A stretch of 64,000 nt of DNA from assembly GCF_000472445.1 (NCBI RefSeq), contig NZ_AXAJ01000012.1:124001-188000 (forward strand). Reading direction: 5' to 3'. The notes under the pieces were generated by a model. That model did no database searches and was not told where the DNA came from. It worked only from the letters and a program-made list of their open reading frames with translations. Within the stretch, counting starts at the first letter, position 1. Each line of letters starts with the position of its first letter. Below, one piece after another: positions 26,828-35,602 of this stretch. This DNA is from Burkholderia sp. WSM2230. GTDB lineage: Bacteria; Pseudomonadota; Gammaproteobacteria; Burkholderiales; Burkholderiaceae. The position numbers were made by a program, and so were the translations under genes.

Positions 26828-28427
26828 TCTGATCGATGTGCCGGATGCCGGCGCTCACACAACTTCGTCGCGCGGCAGTCACGCGGAGCCGGTGGTGATC
26901 GGTGCGCGTAAGCTCAGCATCGAGGAAGTCGTCGCCATCGCGCAGCATCGTGCACCGGTCGCATTGAACACGGACCCGGCCTGGCGCGCGCGCATTCAGC
27001 GCGGCGCGGATTTTCTGCGCCGCCATCTCGCGGCGGGCGCGACCGTCTACGGCGTCAACACCGGTTATGGCGATGCTTGCGTGGTCGACGTGCCGATGGA
27101 ACTCGTCGAAGCGTTGCCGTTGCAACTCACGCGTTATCACGGTTGCGGCATGGGCCAGTATCTCGACGACGCGCAGACGCTCGCGGTGATCGCCGCGCGT
27201 CTGAACTCGCTCGCCTATGGCTTTTCCGGCGTGCGGCCAGTGCTGCTCGAACGTCTCGCGGACCTCATCAATCATCGCGTGCTGCCGCGCATTCCCGCCG
27301 AAGGTTCGGTCGGTGCGAGCGGCGATCTCACACCGCTCTCGTATGTCGCGGCCGCGCTCGCGGGCGAACGCGAAGTGATGTTCGAAGGGCGCCTGCGCGA
27401 CGTGCGCGAGGTATGGAGCGAACTCGGTCAAACGCCGCTCAGGCTCGCGCCGAAAGAAGGCCTTGCGCTGATGAACGGCACCGCGGTCATGACCGGTCTT
27501 GCGTGTCTCGCGTTCGCGCGTGCCGATCATCTGACGCGGCTCACAGCGCGCCTGACTGCACTCTCCACGGTGGCACTGGACGGCCGCGCCGCGCATTTCG
27601 ATGCGACGCTCTTCGAAGTGAAGCCGCACGCCGGGCAGGCGCAAGCCGCCGCGTGGATACGCGCCGATCTTGAAGGACGCGACGACACGCCGGGCCACCG
27701 CTTGCAGGACCGCTATTCGATCCGCTGCGCGCCGCACATCATCGGCGTGGCGCGTGACGCGCTCAGCTGGGTGCGCCGCGACATCGAAAACGAGCTGAAC
27801 AGTGCAAACGACAACCCGTTGATCGACCCCGATAATGAGCGCGTGCTGCACGGCGGCAACTTCTACGGCGGCCATATTGCATTCGCGATGGACTCGCTGA
27901 AGGTGGCGATCGCCAATCTCGCCGATCTGATGGACCGGCAACTCGCGCTGCTCGTCGACGTCAATTTCAACAACGGCTTGCCGCGCAACCTCACTGGCGC
28001 GGCGCCCGCGCGCGCGGCCATCAATCACGGCTTCAAGGCCGTGCAGATTTCGTCGTCCGCGTGGACAGCCGAAGCGCTGAAGAACACGATGCCCGCCAGT
28101 GTGTTCTCGCGTTCCACCGAGGCCCACAACCAGGACAAGGTCAGCATGGGCACGATCGCGGCGCGCGACTGCCTGCGCGTGCTCGAATTGACCGAGCAGG
28201 TGGCCGCAGCGCATACGCTTGCCACGGTGCAGGCCGCGTGTCTGCGTCTGCGGATCGACAGTTCGACGCCAGTGCCCGCGCCGTTGCAAACGTTCATGGA
28301 AAGCGTCGCCGCACAATCGCCGTTCGTCGACGAAGACCGCGCGCTCGAACACGATCTGCGTGCGCTGACCGCGCGCATCGCCGCATGCGAATTGCTGCAG
28401 GATTACCGCGGAGGTCAGCACGCATGA
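26814..28427 (+). CDS. HAL/PAL/TAL-type aromatic amino acid ammonia-lyase
   Basis: A 537-residue MIO-cofactor lyase: the Ala-Ser-Gly triad is at 168-170 in GSVGASGDLTPLS, catalytic Tyr79 in TVYGVNTGYG, and later NSANDNPLID and SRSTEAHNQDKVSMGT. The substrate-selecting pair is Y108-H109 (TRYHGCGMG), which equals neither the usual HAL (Ser-His), TAL (His-Leu) nor PAL (Phe-Leu) pairs. Being embedded in the pigment operon, it probably makes an aryl acrylic acid (for example 4-coumarate) starter, as proposed for flexirubin clusters. It lacks hut neighbours, which argues against histidine catabolism. Confidence 0.88.
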   Translation: MAEHDLIDVPDAGAHTTSSRGSHAEPVVIGARKLSIEEVVAIAQHRAPVALNTDPAWRARIQRGADFLRRHLAAGATVYGVNTGYGDACVVDVPMELVEALPLQLTRYHGCGMGQYLDDAQTLAVIAARLNSLAYGFSGVRPVLLERLADLINHRVLPRIPAEGSVGASGDLTPLSYVAAALAGEREVMFEGRLRDVREVWSELGQTPLRLAPKEGLALMNGTAVMTGLACLAFARADHLTRLTARLTALSTVALDGRAAHFDATLFEVKPHAGQAQAAAWIRADLEGRDDTPGHRLQDRYSIRCAPHIIGVARDALSWVRRDIENELNSANDNPLIDPDNERVLHGGNFYGGHIAFAMDSLKVAIANLADLMDRQLALLVDVNFNNGLPRNLTGAAPARAAINHGFKAVQISSSAWTAEALKNTMPASVFSRSTEAHNQDKVSMGTIAARDCLRVLELTEQVAAAHTLATVQAACLRLRIDSSTPVPAPLQTFMESVAAQSPFVDEDRALEHDLRALTARIAACELLQDYRGGQHA

Positions 28428-28855
28428 GCGCCATCCGCAAGGTACTGAGCGCGAGTGCAACGGTCGAGGTGCCGTTTCACGACGTCGACGCCATGAATGT
28501 CTGCTGGCACGGCCATTATCTGAAGTACTTCGAGATCGGCCGCGCTGCGTTGTTGCGTGCGTTCGATTACGACTACCGCGAAATGCAGGCATCGGGTTAT
28601 TTGTGGCCGATCGTCGAAGCGCACCTGAAGTACGTTCGCCCCGCCACGTATGGTCAGAAAATCGACGTGCGCACGCAACTGCTCGAACACGAAAACCGCC
28701 TGAAAATAGGCTATGAAATCGTCGATTGCGCATCGGGCACGCGGCTCACGAAGGGCTATACGATTCAGGTCGCGGTCGACGCAGCCACCCAGGAACTGCA
28801 GTTCGTATCGCCGCCCGTCGTCTTCGAAAAACTGGAGCGCGTATGGGGACGATGA
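28424..28855 (+). CDS. apeK: 4-hydroxybenzoyl-CoA thioesterase-like hotdog protein (ApeK-like)
   Basis: A 143-residue single hotdog domain: VPFHDVDAMNVCWHGHYLKYFEIGR has the Asp and His arrangement of the 4HBT/YbgC class (D and H near residues 20-31), followed by YLWPIVEAHLKYVRPATYGQ. In aryl polyene pathways it is thought to hydrolyse or edit acyl carrier thioesters. Strong ribosome site GGAGGTCAG before ATG 28424, which overlaps the lyase stop as ATGA. Confidence 0.88.
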   Translation: MSAIRKVLSASATVEVPFHDVDAMNVCWHGHYLKYFEIGRAALLRAFDYDYREMQASGYLWPIVEAHLKYVRPATYGQKIDVRTQLLEHENRLKIGYEIVDCASGTRLTKGYTIQVAVDAATQELQFVSPPVVFEKLERVWGR

Positions 28856-29511
28856 ATGCTCGCGGGCGGCTAACCAAGGTACTGTGTGCGCTTGCGCTGA
28901 CCGGCGCATTGAGCATGGCTGCATCGTCGGTGTCGGCGGCCTCCGCTGACGGCAATCCCGCACTCGTCTCGCAGATCGCTTCGCACCTCGCCGCGGCCAA
29001 AGGCGTGCGCGCGCAATTCACGCAAACGCAAACGCTCGCCGCGATGAAGCAGCCGCTCATCAGCACCGGTTCTTTGCTGTTCCTGCGTGAGCGCGGCGTG
29101 ATCTGGCAGATTGCAACGCCGTACAAAGCCACCTACGTGATTACCGATGCAGGCATCGCCGAACTCAACGCCAATGGCCAGCGGGTCACGACACACAGCG
29201 CGCAAGGCACGCGCGGCGTCGCTCAAGTGTCGAAGATGATGCGCGCCATGTTGGGCGGCGATCTCTCGGCGCTGTATTCGCAATTCGACGTGCAGGCCGA
29301 GGGCAGCGCCGCGAAATGGCGCATGCAGCTCACGCCGAATCAGCCACAGATCGCGCAATCCATCAAGAGCTTGCAGATGAGCGGCGGCGATTATCTGCAG
29401 AGCTTGCACATTGCGCTTGCCAACGGCGACACCACGCAACTCGAATTCAGTAAAAGCGAGGCGGTGAGCGAACCCGCGCCGGCCGAACGCAGTCTGCTCG
29501 GGGCGCCGTAA
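28852..29511 (+). CDS. apeL: LolA-like periplasmic lipid carrier (ApeL-like)
   Basis: A 219-residue precursor with a signal peptide of about 28-30 residues (MNARGRLTKVLCALALTGAL...SAASA). The mature part has the LolA-type open barrel features: ASHLAAAKGVRAQFTQTQTLAAM, GSLLFLRERGVIWQI and TDAGIAELNANGQRV. It probably carries the lipid-anchored polyene across the periplasm. ATGA overlap with the thioesterase and 1-bp overlap with the exporter gene. Confidence 0.88.
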   Translation: MNARGRLTKVLCALALTGALSMAASSVSAASADGNPALVSQIASHLAAAKGVRAQFTQTQTLAAMKQPLISTGSLLFLRERGVIWQIATPYKATYVITDAGIAELNANGQRVTTHSAQGTRGVAQVSKMMRAMLGGDLSALYSQFDVQAEGSAAKWRMQLTPNQPQIAQSIKSLQMSGGDYLQSLHIALANGDTTQLEFSKSEAVSEPAPAERSLLGAP

Positions 29512-31982
29512 TGGAGTTGCTGCACAGGTCCGCGAGACAGGCGTGGGGCGTGCGCGTCGCGTGGCTGCTGCTCGCGCTCGCCGCGGCGCTGTATTGCGGC
29601 TGGCGTTTCGCGGGGCCGTCGCCGTTGCAAACCAATCTGCTGGCGCTGTTGCCCGCGACCGAGGCGGATCCTGTCGCGGAGAAAGCCGTCGATACGCTCG
29701 CGAGCGCGCTCGGCGACCGCACAGTTTTTCTCGTCACGAGTCCCGACGACGCGCACGCGAAAACAGCGGCGAAGCAGCTCGGCGCAGCGCTGCAAAAGAG
29801 CGGCGCCTTCGCTTCGGTGACGGCGGAGCTGCCGCCGTTCGATCTGTCGCGCATCGCGGCGCTGTACATGCCGCATCGCTTCGGTTTGCTGACGCCCGCC
29901 GACCGCGACGCAATCGCGGGCGCCAATGCATCGGACTCCACGCTGCACGACGCGCTCGCTCAGCGGATCTACAGCCCGTTGCGCGGCGGACTCACAACCT
30001 CGGTCGCCGACGATCCGTTCGGCTGGCTCGAACATTGGCTCGGCAATCTGCCGCTTGCCACGTCGAATCTGGAACTCGAAGACGGTCTGCTCGTCTCGCA
30101 CGCAGGCAACGCCACGAGCGTGCTGATCGTCGCGACGCTGCCGGGCTCGGCCTACGAAAGCAGCACGCAGCACGCGGTCATCGCGGCACTCTCGCAAGCC
30201 GAAAGCGCGCTGAAGCACGCGTTTCCCGACGTGTCGGTGGCGCGAGCCGGCGCAGTGTTCTACGCCGAATCAGCGCGCAATGCATCGGAGAGCGAGGTGC
30301 ATGTAATCGGCATCGCGTCGCTCGTCGGCATTGCGTTGCTGATGATGTGGGTGTTCCGCTCGCCGCGCCTGCTTCTGCTCGGTTTCGTTTCTACGGCGCT
30401 CGGCATTGTTTGCGCGCTGGCGGTCACGCTGCTCGTCTTCGACAAACTGCACCTGCTGACGCTCGTGTTCGGCGCGAGCCTGATCGGCGAAGCGGTCGAT
30501 TATTCGATCCAGTATTTCGTCGTGTATCTCGGCGCGGGGCACGACTGGGATGCGCGCCGCGGCGCGCGTGCCGTGCGTCCTGCGTTGAGCGTGGCGCTTG
30601 CAACGAGCCTGCTCGGCTACGCGATTCTCACATGGGTGCCGTTTCCCGCGCTCAAGCAGATTGCCTGCTTTGCGATGGCGGGCATCGTGACCGCGTTCGC
30701 GTCCGTGATGTGGCTGTTGCCCGCGCTGCTGCCGCGCGCGCCGAAGCGCAGTCCGCGGCGTCTTTTCGAGCGCGCCGCGCGCCTCGTCGGCGCGTGGCAT
30801 CGTTTGATCGGCGGCAGGCGCGCGTGGTTTGTCGCGGCGCTGTTGCTGATCGCCGCGCTTCCTGGCTGGCTGCGCCTCACCAGCGACGACGACATCCATC
30901 TATTGATCCAGCGCGATGCCTCGCTCGTCGCGCAGGAAGATAAGGTGCGCGCGGCCGTGGGCGTGGATAACAGCGCGCAGTTTTTCGTCGTGCGCGGCGA
31001 GACGCCGGAGATGGTGTTGCAGCGCGCGGAGGCGCTCGGCGGCAAGCTTGACGCGCTCGACAGCACCGCCGACAAGATAGGCGGCTATCAGTCGGTCGGG
31101 CAATTCGTGCCGTCCGCGCGGCAGCAGAATGAAAACCGCGCGTTGCTCGCGCAACATGTCTTCGCCGATCGGGCCGCATTGCGCGCCACGCTGCTGCAAG
31201 CAGGCTTCAAGGACGAAGTTGCCGATGCCTGGATCGCCGCGCAATCAAAGCCCCAACCGCTTCTCACTGTCGACCGGTGGCTCGCCGCGCCGTGGTCGCA
31301 ACCGTATCGACACCTGTGGCTCGGCCAGGTTGACCAACTCGGCGCAAAGAGCAAAGCCTATGCGGCCGTCGTAATCCCGCAAGGCGTGACAGCGCGCAAC
31401 GAGCCCGCGTTGATCGCCACTGCGCGGACGCTGCCGGGCGTGGTGTTCGTCGATAAGGCTGCGAGCGTGTCGAAGCTCTTCGGCGCGTATCGCGTGGATA
31501 GCGGCTGGTGGCTTGGCGGCGCGCTGACGCTTGTTCTCGTGCTGCTGATCGTACGATACGCCGCGCCGCGCGCTGCCTCGCGCGATGTATCTGAGGAAGG
31601 CTCTCTCGTGCAACGCTTGCGCGGCGGTGTCGCGGTGACCTTGCCGGTGCTGCTGGCCGTCGGCGTCACGCTTGCCGCATTCGGTTATGCACGCGTGCCG
31701 CTCAATCTCTTCAACTGGCTCGCGCTGATGCTCGTGCTCGGCGTCGGCGCGAATTACGCGGTGTTCCTGCGCGAAGGGTGCCTGCGCGCAGACGCCGATC
31801 TCGGCGCGGTGTGGACCGGCGTGCTGCTCTCAGCGGCGACTACGCTGCTGTCGTTCGGCATGCTCGGCATGAGCGCGATGCCCGCGTTGAAGAGTTTCGG
31901 CGCGACACTCGCGCTCGGCATTGCCGTAGCGGTGCTGCTTGCGCCGATCGGCATGCCATCGGAAAACAGGAGGGCCGCATGA
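29511..31982 (+). CDS. apeM: MMPL/RND-family exporter (ApeM-like)
   Basis: An 823-residue membrane protein with an N-terminal helix, a large periplasmic loop, five helices (VIGIASLVGIALLMMWVF onward), a second loop and a second helical block ending at LALGIAVAVLLAPIG. The GEAVDYSIQYFVVYL and LGVGANYAVFLREG sequences hold the intramembrane Asp and the corresponding position of MMPL transporters; in the second the Asp is replaced by Asn. Likely exports the pigment lipid from the inner membrane to the LolA-like carrier. No DUF3261 lipoprotein gene (ApeN type) follows. Confidence 0.9.
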   Translation: MELLHRSARQAWGVRVAWLLLALAAALYCGWRFAGPSPLQTNLLALLPATEADPVAEKAVDTLASALGDRTVFLVTSPDDAHAKTAAKQLGAALQKSGAFASVTAELPPFDLSRIAALYMPHRFGLLTPADRDAIAGANASDSTLHDALAQRIYSPLRGGLTTSVADDPFGWLEHWLGNLPLATSNLELEDGLLVSHAGNATSVLIVATLPGSAYESSTQHAVIAALSQAESALKHAFPDVSVARAGAVFYAESARNASESEVHVIGIASLVGIALLMMWVFRSPRLLLLGFVSTALGIVCALAVTLLVFDKLHLLTLVFGASLIGEAVDYSIQYFVVYLGAGHDWDARRGARAVRPALSVALATSLLGYAILTWVPFPALKQIACFAMAGIVTAFASVMWLLPALLPRAPKRSPRRLFERAARLVGAWHRLIGGRRAWFVAALLLIAALPGWLRLTSDDDIHLLIQRDASLVAQEDKVRAAVGVDNSAQFFVVRGETPEMVLQRAEALGGKLDALDSTADKIGGYQSVGQFVPSARQQNENRALLAQHVFADRAALRATLLQAGFKDEVADAWIAAQSKPQPLLTVDRWLAAPWSQPYRHLWLGQVDQLGAKSKAYAAVVIPQGVTARNEPALIATARTLPGVVFVDKAASVSKLFGAYRVDSGWWLGGALTLVLVLLIVRYAAPRAASRDVSEEGSLVQRLRGGVAVTLPVLLAVGVTLAAFGYARVPLNLFNWLALMLVLGVGANYAVFLREGCLRADADLGAVWTGVLLSAATTLLSFGMLGMSAMPALKSFGATLALGIAVAVLLAPIGMPSENRRAA

Positions 31983-33163
31983 AAGCGCCATCAGTTTATT
32001 TGCACGCGCTCGGCATGATCAATGCGCTCGGCGGCGACCTCGACAGCATCGTGCCGGCGCTGGCGGCGAGCGACGCGCGCGGCATGATGACCGTGCACAC
32101 AGGAATTGGCGACGCGTTTGTCGGCAGCGTGGTGACGCCGCTCGAACTCGCACCGCCTGCGGATCTCGCGCGCTACGACTGCCGTAACAACCGCCTGCTG
32201 CTGGCCGCTCTCGCGCAGATCGCGCCCGCTGTCGATGCGGCGCGCGAGCGTTACGGCGCGCATCGAATCGGCGTGGTGCTCGGTACCAGCACCTCGGGTA
32301 TCGAAGCAGCCGAGGCTGCCTTCGTCTATCAGGCGCAAGCAGGCGCGCTGCCCGCGAACTTCAATTATCGGCAGATGGAGATCGGCACGGCTGCGCCCTT
32401 CGCGGCGGCTGCACTCGGCGTGAAGGGACCGGCGTATACGATTTCGACCGCATGCACGTCGAGCGCGAAGGCTTTTGCATCGGCGCGGCGCCTGCTGCAG
32501 TTGCAGGTGTGCGACGCCGTGGTGGTGGGCGGTGTGGATTCCTTGTGCGAGCTCACCGTGCAAGGCTTTGCGTCGCTCGAGTCGACGAGCGGCACGCGCA
32601 GCAATCCGCTTAGCCGCAACCGTTGCGGCATCAACGTGGGCGAGGGCGCGGCCGTGTTCCTGATGAGCCGCGACGAAGCGGCGGTGCGTCTTGCGGGTGT
32701 CGGCGAATCGAGCGACGCGCATCACATTTCGTCGCCAGATCCGCACGGCGTGGGCGGCGAACTCGCGTTGCGCGAGGCGCTCGCGGATGCGGGCCTCGCG
32801 CCGTCGTCGATAGGCTATGTGAATCTGCACGCCACGGCGACGCGCAAGAACGACGAGATGGAAGCGAAGCTAATGTCGCGCGTGTTTCCCGAAGGCGTCG
32901 CGACGAGCGGAACCAAGCCGCTGACCGGTCATCAACTGGGCGCGGCGGGTGCAACCGAGCTCGGCTTCGTATGGCTCACGCTCGCGCGCGAGGACGTTCC
33001 GCTGCCGCGCCATGTGTGGGACGGCGAGGCCGACCCGGCGCTGCCGGTGCTCGACCTCGTAGAAAGCGAACGCTTTTTGCCGCGCGGCGCGGGCACGCAA
33101 TACGCGATGAGCAACTCCTTTGCGTTCGGCGGCAGCAACGTCAGTCTGATTCTTGCAGGATGA
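31979..33163 (+). CDS. apeO: Beta-ketoacyl-ACP synthase 1 (ApeO-like)
   Basis: A 394-residue ketosynthase with a full catalytic triad: Cys159 in ISTACTSSAKAF, His284 in VNLHATATRKNDEMEA and His318 in GTKPLTGHQLGAAG. It begins VYLHALGMINALGG and ends in MSNSFAFGGSNVSLIL. The family in aryl polyene clusters forms a heterodimer with the chain-length factor. Strong ribosome site AGGAGG before ATG 31979. The gene directly follows the exporter and precedes the second dehydratase, matching the O-P-Q-R order of known clusters. Confidence 0.9.
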   Translation: MKAPSVYLHALGMINALGGDLDSIVPALAASDARGMMTVHTGIGDAFVGSVVTPLELAPPADLARYDCRNNRLLLAALAQIAPAVDAARERYGAHRIGVVLGTSTSGIEAAEAAFVYQAQAGALPANFNYRQMEIGTAAPFAAAALGVKGPAYTISTACTSSAKAFASARRLLQLQVCDAVVVGGVDSLCELTVQGFASLESTSGTRSNPLSRNRCGINVGEGAAVFLMSRDEAAVRLAGVGESSDAHHISSPDPHGVGGELALREALADAGLAPSSIGYVNLHATATRKNDEMEAKLMSRVFPEGVATSGTKPLTGHQLGAAGATELGFVWLTLAREDVPLPRHVWDGEADPALPVLDLVESERFLPRGAGTQYAMSNSFAFGGSNVSLILAG

Positions 33164-33654
33164 GCGCGATGAATCAGACACGAAGCATCGAGGAACTGCT
33201 GCAGCAACCGATCGAAGCGATCATCCCGCATCGCGGCACCATGTTGCTGATCGACGGCGTGAACACGTTCACTGAAGAGACGCTGAGCGCGCGCGCCACG
33301 GTGCATGCCGACGCGTGGTACGCCGGCGCGGAAGGCGCGATGCCCGCGTGGATCGGCATCGAGCTGATGGCGCAGGCCATTGCCGCGCACGTCGCGCTGG
33401 TGGCGATGCGCGGCGGCGGACGCGCACGCCCCGGTGTGCTGCTCGGTTCGCGCAGCTACAAGGCGCTGCAACCGGCGTTCGCGCGCGGCGCGCAGTTGCT
33501 GATTCGCGTGACGGAACTGCTGCGCAGCGAGGAAGGCCACGCCGCCTACGAATGCACGATTCATGATGGCGACATGTGTTGCGCCGAGGCTGTGATCAAG
33601 GTGTTCCAGCCGTCCGATTTTCAGTCATTCATTGAGGGGAGTTTCAGTTCATGA
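33160..33654 (+). CDS. apeP: ApeP-like 3-hydroxyacyl-ACP dehydratase
   Basis: A 164-residue hotdog protein: IEAIIPHRGTMLLIDGV gives the catalytic His region, and WIGIELMAQAIAAHVAL the central helix with Glu in place of the usual FabZ acid. ApeP pairs with ApeI to form a heterodimeric dehydratase in characterised systems; here the ApeI partner is the C-terminal domain of the ligase fusion. ATG 33160 overlaps the previous stop as ATGA; a second ATG lies 9 bp further. Confidence 0.88.
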   Translation: MSAMNQTRSIEELLQQPIEAIIPHRGTMLLIDGVNTFTEETLSARATVHADAWYAGAEGAMPAWIGIELMAQAIAAHVALVAMRGGGRARPGVLLGSRSYKALQPAFARGAQLLIRVTELLRSEEGHAAYECTIHDGDMCCAEAVIKVFQPSDFQSFIEGSFSS

Positions 33655-34376
33655 GCCGGCGTGTTCTCGTTACCGGCGCAAGCCGCGGTATTGGCCGCGC
33701 GATTGCGTACCAGTTGGCCGCAGACGGCTTCGCGGTATCCGTGCATTGCCGCACCGGACGCGCCGAAGCCGAAGCGGTCGCAACGGGCATCGCCGCACAG
33801 GGCGGCACGGCGCGCGTGCTCCAATTCGACGTGCGCGAGCGCGCCGTGTGCCGCGAAGTGCTCGAAGCGGATGTCGCGGCGAACGGTCCGTACTACGGCA
33901 TCGTGTGCAGCGCGGGCGTGACGCGCGACGCCGCGTTCCCCGCGCTCACGGACGAAGACTGGGACGTGGTGATCGAAACCGGCCTCGACTCGTTCTACAA
34001 CGTCGTGCATCCGCTGACCATGCCGATGGTGCGCGCGCGCAAGGGCGGGCGCATCGTCACCATTGCGTCGGTGTCCGGCGTAATGGGCAATCGCGGCCAG
34101 GTGAACTACAGCGCGGCGAAGGCCGGCCTGATCGGTGCGACCAAGGCGCTCGCGGTCGAACTCGCATCGCGCAACATCACCGTCAATTGCGTGGCGCCCG
34201 GTCTGATTGAAACCGGCATGCTCGACGAGATGCTGCTCGAACACGCGCTCAAGACGGTGCCGATGAACCGCGTCGGGCAGCCTGCGGAAGTGGCGTCGGT
34301 GGTCAGCTTCCTGATGTCGGACGCGGCCTCGTATGTCACGCGCCAGGTGATCGGCGTCAACGGCGGGATGATCTGA
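33651..34376 (+). CDS. apeQ: 3-oxoacyl-ACP reductase (FabG/SDR family, ApeQ-like)
   Basis: A 241-residue classical short-chain dehydrogenase: TGASRGIGRAIA (NADPH site), Ser140, Tyr153 and Lys157 in NYSAAKAGLIGATKAL, and GLIETGM. It reduces the beta-keto group during each extension. ATGA overlap upstream and a 1-bp TGATG overlap downstream. Confidence 0.93.
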   Translation: MSRRVLVTGASRGIGRAIAYQLAADGFAVSVHCRTGRAEAEAVATGIAAQGGTARVLQFDVRERAVCREVLEADVAANGPYYGIVCSAGVTRDAAFPALTDEDWDVVIETGLDSFYNVVHPLTMPMVRARKGGRIVTIASVSGVMGNRGQVNYSAAKAGLIGATKALAVELASRNITVNCVAPGLIETGMLDEMLLEHALKTVPMNRVGQPAEVASVVSFLMSDAASYVTRQVIGVNGGMI

Positions 34377-35602
34377 TGAAGCGAGTCGTTATTACCGGCA
34401 TGGGCGGCGTCACGGCGCTCGGCGACAGCTGGGACGCCATCGAAGCGCGCCTGAAAGGCGGCGTGAACGCGGTGCAGCGCATGCCCGAGTGGGACTACTT
34501 CGAATCGCTGCATACGCGGCTCGCGTGTCCGTTGCCCGAATTCGTCACGCCTGCGCACTATCCGCGCAAGAAGACGCGCTCCATGGGGCCCGTGTCGCTG
34601 TATTCGGTGCGCGCGAGCGAACTCGCGCTCGCCGATGCGGGCCTCGCCGACGACGCCAGCATCAAGGACGGCCGCATGGGCGTCGCATACGGTTCGTCGT
34701 CGGGCTCGGTGCAGCCGATTCGCGCGTTCGGCACGATGCTGGAAACCGGCTCGATGAGCGACGTGACGTCGAACAGCTACGTGCAGATGATGCCGCACAC
34801 GGCCGCCGTCAACGTGAGCCTCTTCTGGGACCTGAAGGGGCGCATCATTCCGACCTCGTGCGCGTGCGCGTCGGGCAGCCAGGCAATCGGCTATGCGTAT
34901 GAAGCGATCCAGACCGGCAAGCAGACGCTGATGCTTGCAGGCGGCGCCGAAGAGTTGTCGGGGCCGGCCGTCGCTGTGTTCGACACCTTGTACGCAACGA
35001 GCACGCGCAACGACGAGCCGCATCTCACCCCGCGCCCTTTCGATGCCGCGCGCGACGGCCTCGTGGTCGGCGAAGGCGCGGCCACGCTCGTGCTCGAAGA
35101 ATACGAACATGCGCTCGCGCGCGGCGCGCGCATTCACGCGGAGATTGTCGGCTTCGGCTGCAATTCGGACGGGGCGCATATGACGCAGCCGACCGCGGAA
35201 ACGATGGCCCTCGCCATGCAGCTCGCGCTCAAGGACGCACAGCTTCCGGCCGAGGCAATCGAGTATGTGAACGCGCATGGCACGTCGACGGATCGCGGCG
35301 ATATTGCCGAGAGCCATGCGACCGCGCAGACCTTCGGCGAGCGCATGCCGATCAGTTCGCTCAAGAGCTATGTGGGCCATACGCTCGGCGCGTGCGGCGC
35401 GCTCGAAGCGTGGTGGACCATCGAAATGATGAAGCGCAACTGGTACGCGCCCACGTTGAATCTGCACGACGTGGACCCGGCCTGCGCGCCGCTCGACTAC
35501 ATCGTCGGCGCGGGCCGCGAGATCGACGCTGAGCTTGTGATGAGCAACAACTTCGCGTTCGGCGGGATCAATACGTCGCTGATCTTCAGGCGCGTTCGAT
35601 GA
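34376..35602 (+). CDS. apeR: Beta-ketoacyl-ACP synthase 2 (ApeR-like)
   Basis: A 408-residue FabF-like ketosynthase: MKRVVITGMGGVTALGDSWD, Cys164 in TSCACASGSQAIGYAYEA (Cys162 is a near neighbour), His301 in NAHGTSTDRGD and His335 in SLKSYVGHTLGACGA. In the characterised pathway ApeR is the ketosynthase that starts or helps early elongation from the aryl starter. Coupled to neighbours by 1-bp and 4-bp overlaps. Confidence 0.9.
   Translation: MKRVVITGMGGVTALGDSWDAIEARLKGGVNAVQRMPEWDYFESLHTRLACPLPEFVTPAHYPRKKTRSMGPVSLYSVRASELALADAGLADDASIKDGRMGVAYGSSSGSVQPIRAFGTMLETGSMSDVTSNSYVQMMPHTAAVNVSLFWDLKGRIIPTSCACASGSQAIGYAYEAIQTGKQTLMLAGGAEELSGPAVAVFDTLYATSTRNDEPHLTPRPFDAARDGLVVGEGAATLVLEEYEHALARGARIHAEIVGFGCNSDGAHMTQPTAETMALAMQLALKDAQLPAEAIEYVNAHGTSTDRGDIAESHATAQTFGERMPISSLKSYVGHTLGACGALEAWWTIEMMKRNWYAPTLNLHDVDPACAPLDYIVGAGREIDAELVMSNNFAFGGINTSLIFRRVR

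Noticed and set aside
26814..28427. Histidine ammonia-lyase of a hut pathway
   Set aside because: No hutU, hutI or hutG neighbours, different selectivity residues, and full embedding in the pigment operon.
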